Assembly: GCF_003044065.1 (NCBI RefSeq)
Contig: NZ_PZJJ01000016.1
Span: 1 to 64,000, forward strand
Direction of reading: 5' to 3'
Length of the DNA: 64,000 bases
Source of the DNA: Alkalicoccus saliphilus
GTDB taxonomy: Bacteria; Bacillota; Bacilli; Bacillales; Salisediminibacteriaceae
Positions 16,914 to 25,289 of this stretch are shown here, piece by piece. The translations under genes and the position numbers were made by a program. The notes beneath the pieces are model-generated. The model was not told where the DNA came from. It was given only the letters and a program-made list of their open reading frames with translations, and did no database searches. Positions within the stretch are counted from its first letter, which is position 1. Every line of letters starts with the position of its first letter.

Positions 16914-17972
16914 TTATTCAACCATTGCTACGAGTTCCGGTTTGATATCAAAAGAAACGATCGATCCGATTTCAACGTCCTGTTCCACCGGAGCATAAAT
17001 GATCATCGGTGCTTTGGAAAGCTCGGGCTCGTTATGAAGTTTCACGTGCAGCTCCTGGTACTCCCCACCGTACGTCACTCTTTCCACACTTCCACAGTAG
17101 GCGCCTTCTTCAGAAAGCATGCAGCCCTCCGGACGGATTGAAAGGGTTACATTTTCCATCCGTTCCTTCGACTCTTCAGGGAGCGTCACTTTACCGATGT
17201 GTGTATGGATATTCCGCAGATCATTGTCCATTTTACCGGTCAGAAGATTTGTTTTACCGACAAATTGTGCTACGAAGCAGTTTTTAGGACATCGGTACAT
17301 TTCTTTAGGAGCAGCAATCTGCTGAATAATACCTTCATTCATGACAACTACCCGGTCAGAAACAGCGAACGCATCTTTTTGATCGTGTGTCACGATGATA
17401 GCCGTCGTATTTGCACGCCGAAGAATATTCGTCACATCAAAACGCATCTTTTCGCGGAGACCGGCATCCAGGTTACTGAAAGGTTCATCCATCAGTACGA
17501 CGTGCGGTTTAGGTGCAAGAGCTCTCGCAAGCGCGACCCGCTGCTGCTGTCCTCCGGAAAGCTGGGTTGGATAGCGGTCAGCGTATTCCTCCAGCCCGAC
17601 AAGTTCCAGCACTTCCTTTGTCCGGACCTTCTTGTCACGCATCTTCCACTTATTCAGACCAAACATGACATTTTTAGCAATTGTCATATGAGGAAAAAGT
17701 GCGTAATCCTGGAAAACCATACCGATCCCCCGCTTTTCAGGAGGAAGGGCGCGGGATTCATTAACAATGGATGCCCCGTCTATTTTGATCGATCCGGAAG
17801 ATGGATTTTCAAACCCTGCGATCATCCGGAGAGTTGTCGTTTTTCCACAGCCACTCGGACCGAGAAGAGAAATAATCTCCCCTTCTTTTATTTTAAGACT
17901 TAATTTATCCACCGCCGGCTTTCCCTGCTCGGAAAATGCTTTTGTTATATTGTCGAGTTGAATAAAGCTCAT
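16914..17972 (-). CDS. Ferric-iron ABC transporter ATP-binding protein (FbpC type)
   Basis: 352 residues. Walker A GPSGCGKTT, Q-loop FQDYALFPHMT, signature LSGGQQQR, Walker B VVLMDEP, switch His in VTHDQKDA. A C-terminal regulatory domain of about 110 residues (CFVAQFVGKTNLL onward) matches the OB/TOBE extension of FbpC transporters. ATG at 17972 behind GGGAGG; the upstream in-frame extension has no homology. First gene of the iron locus, with its own Fur box. Confidence 0.9.
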   Translation of the reverse strand: MSFIQLDNITKAFSEQGKPAVDKLSLKIKEGEIISLLGPSGCGKTTTLRMIAGFENPSSGSIKIDGASIVNESRALPPEKRGIGMVFQDYALFPHMTIAKNVMFGLNKWKMRDKKVRTKEVLELVGLEEYADRYPTQLSGGQQQRVALARALAPKPHVVLMDEPFSNLDAGLREKMRFDVTNILRRANTTAIIVTHDQKDAFAVSDRVVVMNEGIIQQIAAPKEMYRCPKNCFVAQFVGKTNLLTGKMDNDLRNIHTHIGKVTLPEESKERMENVTLSIRPEGCMLSEEGAYCGSVERVTYGGEYQELHVKLHNEPELSKAPMIIYAPVEQDVEIGSIVSFDIKPELVAMVE

Positions 17973-18091
17973 GACTTTTCCTCCCTGTACTTTCTCCAAT
18001 GCAATTTCAAAAACACGGCACGCCTTCATAGAGAAACCCGCTTTATAAACAAAAGCGGATATAATGCTTATTTAGAATTCTTATAATCTAG

Positions 18092-18111
18092 TTGAGAATG
18101 ATTTTCATTTC
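18092..18111 (-). promoter_or_regulatory. Fur box before the iron ABC ATPase gene
   Basis: Plus strand TTGAGAATGATTTTCATTTC, a good match to the palindromic Fur consensus, 120 bp upstream of the ATPase start. Confidence 0.7.
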
Positions 18112-18230
18112 TACTGAAGTATAGCACAAATTTTTAAAAAAGGTCAATGTGATCCGCTTTCAACAAAGAATTTTTCCAATGTTATGATACTTTCTTTCAC
18201 CGGGCGTAGGGAAAACCATTTTAGAGGCAC

Positions 18231-18269
18231 ATAAACAACCGGCCATCGATTTGTAAGGCCGGTTGTTTG
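18231..18269 (-). terminator. Terminator after arginase
   Basis: Perfect 12-bp stem AAACAACCGGCC / GGCCGGTTGTTT just downstream of the rocF stop. The flanks are weakly T-rich. Confidence 0.7.
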
Positions 18270-18278
18270 TACTATATA

Positions 18279-19190
18279 TTAGAGGAGTTTTTCTCCAAAA
18301 AGAGAACCAATAAGAGCAACTGCGGCTTCTGCCGTCTGGTTTTTCATGTCCAAAATCGGGTTGACTTCAACGAATTCCGCCGACGTCACAATGTTTTTCT
18401 CAGCAAGAATCTCCATTGCAAGATGCGTTTCCCGGTAAGTCGGCCCCCCGACAACCGGCGTTCCTACCCCCGGGGCATCACTCGGATCGAGGGCATCGAG
18501 ATCGAGGCTCAAATGCACGCCGTCTGTACCGTTTGTTACATATTCCGATGCTTCCTCCATTACCTGCGGCATACCGATCCGGTCAATTTCATGCATCGTG
18601 TAAACTTTTATTCCTTTTTCCCTGATCAGCTTACGCTCTCCCTCATCCAGAGATCTGGCACCAATCAGGACGACGTTTTCCGGCTTTACTTTCGGGCTGA
18701 AACCGCCTATCTCTGTCAGACTTTTATCTCCAAGACCAAGACTAACAGCGAGCGGCATACCATGAATATTTCCGGATGGGGAGGTTTCCCCGGTGTTTAA
18801 ATCTCCGTGGGCGTCGTACCATATAACACCCAGATTCTCTTTATCTTTTGCTGTACCTGCAAGCGAACCAATCGCAATGCTGTGATCTCCTCCGAGTATG
18901 AGCGGAAAAGAACCGTCCGCAATCACTTCTGCCGTTTCCTCCGCAAGCAGACGGTTTGCTTCCACTACTTCTTCCAAATCTTTAAGGTTTGATTCATTTT
19001 TTACGTCAAATCGTTTCGGCCGGCCTATTTGAATGTCCCCCCGGTCCTCTACCTGCCAGCCCAGCGCTTCCAGTCGTTCGACTACACCGGCATAGCGGAT
19101 AACACTCGGACCCATGTCCACGCCCCGCCTCATCTGGCCAAGATCCATCGGTACTCCAATAATTGCAATTTTTTTATTCAAAACTGTCAC
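18279..19190 (-). CDS. rocF: Arginase
   Basis: 303 residues, collinear with B. subtilis RocF (GVPMDLGQMRRGVDMGPS). The Mn-binding motifs GGDHS, DAHGDLNT and SLDLDALDP are all present. It hydrolyses arginine to ornithine and urea. The start is GTG with a weak GGGAT upstream; a TTG three codons later is an alternative. Downstream of putB with a 75-bp gap and no terminator, so probably co-transcribed from the sigma-54 promoter at 20363. Confidence 0.95.
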   Translation of the reverse strand: MTVLNKKIAIIGVPMDLGQMRRGVDMGPSVIRYAGVVERLEALGWQVEDRGDIQIGRPKRFDVKNESNLKDLEEVVEANRLLAEETAEVIADGSFPLILGGDHSIAIGSLAGTAKDKENLGVIWYDAHGDLNTGETSPSGNIHGMPLAVSLGLGDKSLTEIGGFSPKVKPENVVLIGARSLDEGERKLIREKGIKVYTMHEIDRIGMPQVMEEASEYVTNGTDGVHLSLDLDALDPSDAPGVGTPVVGGPTYRETHLAMEILAEKNIVTSAEFVEVNPILDMKNQTAEAAVALIGSLFGEKLL

Positions 19191-19265
19191 ATCCCATTTG
19201 TTTTATTTAAGCCGGTTCAGTATCACACCGAGTTTTATTGATAATTTTTCTGCAGAAAAACGGAT

Positions 19266-20171
19266 TTATTTGGAAAGCAGCCCCCGGAAAGCAAATGTAA
19301 TGTTCTGCGGCCGTTCAGCAAGCCTTCTCATGAAGAAGCCGTACCAGTCATTTCCAAACGGCGTGTATACACGCATTTTGTAGCCTTCACGGGCGATTTC
19401 TTCCTGCATTTCCGAGCGGAAGCCATAAAGCATTTGAAATTCAAACTGATCTTTTCCGATCCCGTTCTCTTCCGCAAATTTTTTGACCTCTGCAATAATA
19501 TTATGGTCGTGGGTGGCAACAGCGGCATAGCTGCCGTTCAGCATGTGACGCTTAATAATGCTTAAGTAATTGTCATATACTTCTTTTGCGTCCTGATACG
19601 CCACTTCCGGAGGTTCATTATACGCTCCTTTAATGAGACGGATGTTGGTTCCTTTAAGCGTATCCACATCCTGCCCGGCCCGGTAGAGATACCCTTGAAT
19701 CGCTGTACCGACATTGTCATATTCTTTCCGGAGTTCCATAAGAATATCCAGTGTAGGCTCCAGGTGCGAGTAATCTTCCATATCTATCCGTACAAAATTA
19801 CCGTATTGTTTTGCCTTGGCAAGAATGGACCGCATATTATTTAAACAAAGTTCCTTGTCGACATCCAGACCGAGCTGTGTCAGCTTCAGGGACAAATTAC
19901 AGTCCACCCCCGCTTCTTCAATCGCTTCAAGTGTACGTATACAGTATTCCGCCGCTGCCATCGCCTCTTCTTTATCGTATACAAATTCTCCGAGATGATC
20001 GACAGTGGCACTAAGTCCCTTTTCGTTCAATTTGCGGACTGTATCCATCGCTTCCTGCAGTGATTCGCCGGCAATTACTGACTTTGCTCCAAATTTCGGG
20101 CCCCATTTTGTCGCTTTATTTTTAATAAAGTCGTTTTTCGCTAAAAACAAAAAGAAGTTTCTTGTAATCAT
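19266..20171 (-). CDS. putB: Proline dehydrogenase
   Basis: 301 residues of the monofunctional Bacillus-type FAD proline dehydrogenase (PutB/FadM). Barrel motifs NLSLKLTQLGLD, RLIKGAYNEP and the C-terminal YGFRSEMQEE / MRRLAERPQN are recognisable. It oxidises proline to pyrroline-5-carboxylate. No P5C dehydrogenase gene is in the window. Divergent from a RocR-like activator. Confidence 0.92.
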   Translation of the reverse strand: MITRNFFLFLAKNDFIKNKATKWGPKFGAKSVIAGESLQEAMDTVRKLNEKGLSATVDHLGEFVYDKEEAMAAAEYCIRTLEAIEEAGVDCNLSLKLTQLGLDVDKELCLNNMRSILAKAKQYGNFVRIDMEDYSHLEPTLDILMELRKEYDNVGTAIQGYLYRAGQDVDTLKGTNIRLIKGAYNEPPEVAYQDAKEVYDNYLSIIKRHMLNGSYAAVATHDHNIIAEVKKFAEENGIGKDQFEFQMLYGFRSEMQEEIAREGYKMRVYTPFGNDWYGFFMRRLAERPQNITFAFRGLLSK

Positions 20172-20362
20172 TTTTCTTTCGCCCCTTTCAATTTCTTCAG
20201 TATGTGCAGGCTGGTCAGCGTGGAATGGAAACTGCCGCAGGATTCGCTGCTTTGGGATAGTGCAGATAATTTTTTAAAAAGTCTTACTTTTCCCTTCCCT
20301 TTTTGCGCGCCTTTCAACCTGAAACGGAACTGACCGGAGGAAGTTCCTCTAATACAGTAATA

Positions 20363-20380
20363 TTGCAAAAACCATGCCAA
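20363..20380 (-). promoter_or_regulatory. Sigma-54 promoter of putB-rocF
   Basis: The minus strand contains TTGGCATGGTTTTTGCAA: the -24 TGGCAT and -12 TTGCA elements are separated by exactly five bases, as the sigma-54 consensus requires. It faces putB. Confidence 0.85.
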
Positions 20381-20398
20381 ATATGAGAGCGCTTTCCT

Positions 20399-20426
20399 AA
20401 ACGCTTTTTTTCTGAAAAAAGTGTTT
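20399..20426. promoter_or_regulatory. Candidate RocR upstream activating site
   Basis: Inverted repeat with arms AAACGCTTTTTT and AAAAAAGTGTTT around TCTG, one mismatch. It lies about 20 bp upstream of the sigma-54 promoter and between the divergent activator and putB, the expected place for an enhancer bound by the activator's helix-turn-helix. Confidence 0.6.
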
Positions 20427-20536
20427 GATTTTTGAGCACTGTCTGTAGATTTTGCACCAGAATGACAATATTTTTTGCACTTGAGACTTCTCCCTATTAC
20501 AATGACAGAAGAAGACATACTGCCGGGAGGACAAAT

Positions 20537-21916
20537 ATGACGCTGCCAATCATGCCTGAAGTTTATAAACAGCTGCTCGACGCTGTCGACGCAGGTATTC
20601 ATGTAATTGATATGGAAGGCCATTCTATACTTTATAATCAAAAAATGTCTGAGATTGAAGATATGAATAAAGAAGAAGTGCTTCGTAAAAACATTATGGA
20701 CATATTTCTGTTTCAGTCCGAAGAAGAAAGCCGACTTATCCAGGCGCTCCGGCATGGAAGGTTCCATAAAAACGCGAAACAGACTTACTTTAATTTTAAA
20801 GGGCAGGAAATCACGACAATCAACGATACGTTTCCATTAGTATATGAAGGAAAGCGCATCGGTGCCGTAGAAATCGCGCGGGACATTACGAAACTTGAAC
20901 GTCTTTCCCGGGAGAATGCCCGTGAAAAAAGAGCAGCGGGTTTTACATTCGACCAGATTATCGGAAAAAGCCCGGTTCTTCGGGAAGTTATCCACCATGC
21001 CGAAAGAGCGGCACGAACGTCGTCCTCTGTGCTGATTTACGGAGAGACAGGCACCGGCAAAGAGCTGTTCGCCCAAAGCATTCATAATGCGAGCGTACGG
21101 GCGGCGGGACCATTTGTCAGTCAAAACTGTGCAGCACTTCCGGAATCACTTATTGAAGGGATCCTTTTTGGTTCAGTGAAAGGGGCCTTTACCGGTGCAT
21201 CAAATCATGCCGGATTGTTTGAGCAGGCAGAAGGCGGCACACTGCTTCTTGATGAAATTAATTCTTTGAGTGCCCCCCTCCAGGCGAAACTGCTCCGGGT
21301 TATACAGGAAAAATCCGTCCGGCGGATCGGAGACGTTAAGGACCGTCCGGTAGATGTCCGTCTTATTGCAGTGATGAACGAAGACCCCGCAGCTGCGATT
21401 CAGGAAAACCGTCTTCGTGAAGATCTGTATTACAGGCTGAGTGTTGTTTCTATTATTGTTCCCCCGCTCCGCCAGCGGAAGCAGGACATTCCGATCCTTA
21501 CCGCGCATTTTATTGAAAAATATAACGAAAGATTTCAGCTTGGAGTTCCCGGGGTATCCGACCAGGTGAAAACGATATTCTCATCCTATGAATGGCCCGG
21601 TAATGTCCGGGAACTGGAACATCTGATCGAAGGGGCAATGAACTTGATTTACCGGGACGAAACCATTGAGTACAGCCACCTTCCACTCCATATACGGACG
21701 AAATTTTCCGGCGGAGCGCCGGCACTTCCCGCTCCTGAGCCGGAAGCTGCAGTCATCACTCCGAAACCATTAAAAACTTATCTGGAAGAAGTAGAAAAAG
21801 AGTACATCGAGACGATGCTCACGAGAAATAATCAAAACATTACCCGGACTGCCGCTGAACTTGGAGTCAGCCGCCAGAGCCTCCAGTACCGTATCAGGAG
21901 ACTGCGTTCTGAATAA
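20537..21916 (+). CDS. rocR: RocR-like sigma-54-dependent activator
   Basis: 459 residues from the ATG at 20537 (GGGAGG upstream). An N-terminal PAS domain (about 12-115), central AAA+ domain with Walker A GETGTGKE, the sigma-54 contact loop GAFTGA and R-finger region (about 145-380), and a Fis-type C-terminal helix-turn-helix (TRTAAELGVSRQSLQYRI). B. subtilis RocR has 461 residues and activates arginine catabolism with ornithine or citrulline. Divergence from putB-rocF supports that role; the ligand is inferred. Confidence 0.85.
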   Translation: MTLPIMPEVYKQLLDAVDAGIHVIDMEGHSILYNQKMSEIEDMNKEEVLRKNIMDIFLFQSEEESRLIQALRHGRFHKNAKQTYFNFKGQEITTINDTFPLVYEGKRIGAVEIARDITKLERLSRENAREKRAAGFTFDQIIGKSPVLREVIHHAERAARTSSSVLIYGETGTGKELFAQSIHNASVRAAGPFVSQNCAALPESLIEGILFGSVKGAFTGASNHAGLFEQAEGGTLLLDEINSLSAPLQAKLLRVIQEKSVRRIGDVKDRPVDVRLIAVMNEDPAAAIQENRLREDLYYRLSVVSIIVPPLRQRKQDIPILTAHFIEKYNERFQLGVPGVSDQVKTIFSSYEWPGNVRELEHLIEGAMNLIYRDETIEYSHLPLHIRTKFSGGAPALPAPEPEAAVITPKPLKTYLEEVEKEYIETMLTRNNQNITRTAAELGVSRQSLQYRIRRLRSE

Positions 21917-22007
21917 TCTGTGCCTATGAAAACGCTGTGCTGAAGTGCGGTGCCTGAAAAAAGAAGTGCTTCTCCTTATTAAGAGTCCGCTCTTTTAACA
22001 GAAGTAT

Positions 22008-22050
22008 AAAAAAAGACTGCGCCGGTCGTACCGGAAGGCGCAGTCTTTTT
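22008..22050. terminator. Bidirectional terminator, rocR / rsiX
   Basis: Perfect stem AAAGACTGCGCC / GGCGCAGTCTTT with A and T runs on both sides, between convergent genes. Confidence 0.85.
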
Positions 22051-23440
22051 ATGGCAGCTGCACTGGAAGCAGCGTTACTTCTTTTTCTTCTTCGTTGACG
22101 AGCTGTACCGTGTCGAGCGTAAAGTACTTGGCTGTCAGCTGTACCGCTTCTTTGAATGTTTCAAAAGATTCTTCCGAGTTTTCTTCAGCGGTGTAGAAAA
22201 CATAAGCAGTTTCCCCTTCATACCTTACATCTTCAATTTCCACGGTGTCTGGCACCGCTGGTTCGTACCAGTCCTGCCCGTTGACTTCCTCCATCTGTGT
22301 GAGCGTTTCGTCGAAGCTGAGCGGATCACCCGCTCCACTCGTCATCGGTTCCCCCGCAGCTCCTGCACTGACAAGTCCTTCTCCACTGCTCAGCGGGTAA
22401 TAGCCGCGGTTCAGCGTTGAAAGGTCAACTTCTGATTGACCTGACTGCCCGACGAGCAGCTCTTCTTCTCCTGCTTCAAAATTCACTTCGGAAACTTGAT
22501 AAAGGGCCAGTGTTTCCTGAAGTACCTCTTCCATAAAATAATACTCTGCACTCGATAAAGAAGCCAGCTGGTTCTCTTCCGCGAAACGGAGTGTTAAGGC
22601 ATTGGACGAACCTCCATTAAATTCGGCTTCTTCCAATGCTTCAAAGTAACTTCCAGAAGTCGGGTCACTTTCCTGAAGAGCATAAACCACTGCTTCTTCC
22701 TTAGACATCCCGTCTGCTGCTTCCGGAATACCGTAATATATTTCATCTTCTTCCAGCATGGCTGCCGTAACGAAAAGACTTTCTTCTTCTTCCACCGAAT
22801 ATCCTTCATCGTCCGCTGCAAAATAGTTATCATCCTCCGGAACCTCTTCCGGACTGTCTGCAGGCTCGTTGTTTCGGTTATTGTCTGATTCGTTCACATT
22901 GCTGCCGGAGTTTTGATTTTCGTTTTCATTGCTGATGTTATTTCTATTTTCGTTTTCACTGCTATTGTTATTTCTATTTTCGTTTTCATTGTTATTGCTG
23001 TTCCTATTTTCATTTTCAGCCGCTTCTTCGGGTGCAGAAGATTCACTGCCGTCGGTATCCGGGCTGACCGTATTCGTATTTTCCACATTCTCTTCATTAT
23101 TCTGCACAGAAAAACTGTTATTATTTTCGGACGCCTCGTTGTTATCTGCTGCATCGAAAGTATTCGTCTCTCCGTTATCAGCTGGTGACGGGCCGTCACT
23201 GGATGAAAACATTCCAGTGTTCATAAAGGAAGGAATCATAAGTACGATCAGAAGCAGAGCTGCTGCCGATGCCATCGCCGGGAAAAACCAGGTTTTAGAA
23301 ACTTTACGCTGTGGTGCTTCTTTGTCCGCCCGCTGCTTTACTGCATGAAAAAGTTCGTCTTTTGTCTGCTTATCTTTTACCGGCGGCATACGTCTCAGCG
23401 TGTCCTCCAGCTCTTTTTCCGACCATTTATCGTTATTCAA
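22049..23440 (-). CDS. rsiX: RsiX-type anti-sigma factor with Asn-rich linker
   Basis: 463 residues. The N-terminal cytosolic part (1-48, WSEKELEDTLRRMPPVKD) resembles B. subtilis RsiX (368 aa). One TM helix (about 49-70) is followed by a very Asn/Glu/Ser-rich extracytoplasmic segment (about 80-200) and a C-terminal domain with GerMN-like features. It would hold SigX at the membrane. The TTG start overlaps the sigX stop by 4 nt (TTGA), implying translational coupling. The linker makes it about 95 residues longer than RsiX. Confidence 0.85.
   Translation of the reverse strand: MNNDKWSEKELEDTLRRMPPVKDKQTKDELFHAVKQRADKEAPQRKVSKTWFFPAMASAAALLLIVLMIPSFMNTGMFSSSDGPSPADNGETNTFDAADNNEASENNNSFSVQNNEENVENTNTVSPDTDGSESSAPEEAAENENRNSNNNENENRNNNSSENENRNNISNENENQNSGSNVNESDNNRNNEPADSPEEVPEDDNYFAADDEGYSVEEEESLFVTAAMLEEDEIYYGIPEAADGMSKEEAVVYALQESDPTSGSYFEALEEAEFNGGSSNALTLRFAEENQLASLSSAEYYFMEEVLQETLALYQVSEVNFEAGEEELLVGQSGQSEVDLSTLNRGYYPLSSGEGLVSAGAAGEPMTSGAGDPLSFDETLTQMEEVNGQDWYEPAVPDTVEIEDVRYEGETAYVFYTAEENSEESFETFKEAVQLTAKYFTLDTVQLVNEEEKEVTLLPVQLP
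22900..23015 (-). repeat. In-gene minisatellite in rsiX
   Basis: Roughly three tandem copies of a ~36-bp unit (TTATTTCTATTTTCGTTTTC core on the plus strand) encode NENRN-type repeats in the extracytoplasmic linker. The unit is divisible by three, so copy-number change would keep the frame. Confidence 0.7.
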
Positions 23441-23985
23441 GGGGAACCCTCCTTTCCTTGTACATTTTCACCATCAGCCTGAAGATGCTTCTGCAGAGTT
23501 TTTATCGCCCGATGCTGGGTCGTTTTCACTTTGCTTTCTGACCATCCGAGAATATCGGCACTTTCTGCGATGGACAGCCCTTGTATATAGCGCAGAACAA
23601 TCACCTGCTGCTGGTCTTTTGTACATTTTTTCATTGTTTTATAAATATGCTGAATCTCATCCTGCTGGGCCACGATTTCATCCGGCAGCGGCTGCTTGTC
23701 TTCAATTTCAAATTCCCGTTCACTCCACTCGTATTCCTTCCCCTCAAACTTTCTTTTCTTTCGGGACTGGCGGCGTATCCAGTCGATCGCTGCGTGCTTG
23801 GCGATAGAATAAAGCCATGTTTTCTCGCTGCTTTTTCCCTCGAAAGTTTCGTAGGAGTGGAGTACTTTTATATACACTTCCTGAACGAGCTCCTCTGCTG
23901 TTTCCCGGTTCCGGACGAGGTAAAATAAGTATTGGAATAGCTGCTGGTGATAGGCAGAGTACAGCCGTTCAAACTCCTCTCTCAC
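23437..23985 (-). CDS. sigX: ECF sigma factor SigX
   Basis: 182 residues. Region 2 reads YHQQLFQYLFYLVRNRETAE, then EELVQEVYIKVL and TWLYSIAKHAAIDWIRRQ; region 4 includes SIAESADILGWSESKVKTTQ. It aligns along its length with B. subtilis SigX (194 aa). GTG at 23985 is chosen because GGGAGG lies 7 nt upstream; an ATG at 24006 would place that site inside the gene. SigX controls envelope-charge and antimicrobial-peptide genes in B. subtilis. Confidence 0.9.
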   Translation of the reverse strand: MREEFERLYSAYHQQLFQYLFYLVRNRETAEELVQEVYIKVLHSYETFEGKSSEKTWLYSIAKHAAIDWIRRQSRKKRKFEGKEYEWSEREFEIEDKQPLPDEIVAQQDEIQHIYKTMKKCTKDQQQVIVLRYIQGLSIAESADILGWSESKVKTTQHRAIKTLQKHLQADGENVQGKEGSP

Positions 23986-24012
23986 GTCATTACCTCCCTG
24001 CTTCATCTATTT

Positions 24013-24039
24013 GACGCTGTAAGCGCTGAACATGTTACA
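24013..24039 (-). promoter_or_regulatory. Autoregulatory ECF promoter of sigX
   Basis: Minus strand TGTAAC (24034-24039), 17 bp, CGTC (24013-24016). This matches the sigma-X/W promoter type (TGtAAC - CGwC) immediately upstream of sigX. Confidence 0.7.
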
Positions 24040-24289
24040 AATTTTTGGATAGTTATGTAACTTTCCCGAATATGCTTTCTTTATTGTAACAGATATCGAA
24101 ATAGAACATGCACGCCTTCCCCGCCTCCGTTTTCATCGTCATCCGGAGACCGAAGCTCAGTACATAAAATTCTTCAGACCACACCTGAAGCCTTCTGAAA
24201 ATTTCCCTGTATATAGAATAAAAAGGATAGCCAGGGATTAATACACCCTGAAAAAAGTTTTTATATTGACTGCCTTGAACAAAAAAAGA

Positions 24290-24347
24290 ACGTCTGCTTT
24301 CGTTTCCATGGAGAGGCTTTCCAAGCGGGCCGGCCTCAGCTGATTCC
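24290..24347 (-). repeat. Fragment of dispersed intergenic repeat, inverted
   Basis: The reverse complement shares AATCAGCTGA, GGCCCGC, GGAAAGC and CGAAAGCAG in the same order as the 3' half of the copy at 24458-24840. The two face each other. Confidence 0.55.
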
Positions 24348-24457
24348 ATCCTCCTGTTTAGAATAAGAGGTAACCTTGCTGGAAAAGAACCTTTTCATTC
24401 CTCAAGGTGCAACGGTTGTGCATGAGTCGCACTTTTAAAGCTCAGTGTTGTTTTTGA

Positions 24458-24840
24458 AGGTTTCCTGCGGCTTCTTTTTTCTTCGCTTGCCGCGGGGCTC
24501 ATCGTCAGCTGATTGCCCTCCGGCTTTGAAAAGGATCTTCCGACTTCGCTTTATTCCCATAGGCGTCCCCGCCGGACGTTCCAGAGGAAAAAGCCTTTCC
24601 TGAATGGAAGAGAAGAAAGGACGGAATCAACAGGTTTTTTTAGAAGAGAAAACGTCTTTTTATTTTCCTGCTGGATCTGCAGCAGGCGACTCCGAGGCGA
24701 GATAGGACGAGTGGAAGATCCATTTCTTCCGGTTGATGGGCGGAAGAAATTAGCTGAAGTCGGCCCGCCCGGAAAGCGTCCTGTTGAGGCGAAAGCAGGG
24801 AAATGTATACACATCTATAAAAAACACTTTATAAACAGCC
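24458..24840 (+). repeat. Dispersed intergenic repeat, copy A
   Basis: Shares an ordered series of blocks with 43033-43388: CTTGCCGCGGGGCT, GGATCTTCCGACTTCGCTT, ATTCCCA.AGGCGTC.CCGCCG, CGACTCC, GAGGACGA-like, GGAAAGCGT and a final CACTTTATAAACAG. ORFs inside are not conserved between copies, so it is not a gene. No terminal inverted repeats or transposase were seen. Confidence 0.7.
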
Positions 24841-24903
24841 GGTTTCTTTCTCCAGGAGAAAGAACAGCGTTAGAAAAAGGAGAATCGGGGGACTGAAGCG
24901 CCC

Positions 24904-24935
24904 TGAGAAAACTTTTTTTAAAAAAAGTTTTCTCA
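24904..24935. repeat. Perfect 32-bp palindrome
   Basis: TGAGAAAACTTTTTTT is followed directly by its exact reverse complement, without a loop. It lies in gene-free DNA between copy A of the dispersed repeat and the opuA promoter. It could act as a bidirectional terminator or a protein-binding site, but no gene ends nearby. Confidence 0.8.
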
Positions 24936-25160
24936 GCATCCGGAATTAACCTGCGGAGTGTATCCCTTTATAACACTAAGGGTTTGGCAGCCCTTACATT
25001 ACTTAAGAACTAGACAATGAAGTGTCGTAAGTCCTTACAAGTACACACCAGACAAAGGTGCTATTTCTTGATAATTATAGTATTATAAAGCTAACTACCT
25101 TTCACAGCAGTTCACCGGCGCTTTTCCGTCATTTTGGAAACTCAGACCTATTCACACTGT
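24936..25160. other. Gene-free stretch upstream of opuA
   Basis: No ORF with homology and no recognised RNA or repeat. AT-rich patches occur near 25070, but without a correctly spaced promoter. Confidence 0.4.
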
Positions 25161-25189
25161 TTGTCATTTCTCTTCGTGGCACGTATAGT
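25161..25189 (+). promoter_or_regulatory. Sigma-A promoter of the opuA operon
   Basis: TTGTCA (25161-25166), 17 bp, TATAGT (25184-25189), about 100 bp upstream of opuAA. Confidence 0.75.
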
Positions 25190-25289
25190 AGAAAAGGTTG
25201 ATTTTCTCATATTTTTTTAGAGTTGGATACTAAGGCATTTCAGCCGGCCTATATGTGTAGAAGTAAAAATAATAATCGAGGTGAGCTCT

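Noticed and set aside
24053-24349. Minus-strand ORF of 98 codons upstream of sigX
   Set aside because: Overlaps the sigX promoter side and a repeat fragment; no recognisable domain or ribosome-binding site.
24513-24896. Plus-strand ORF of 127 codons
   Set aside because: Lies in dispersed repeat copy A; the frame is not kept in copies B or C.
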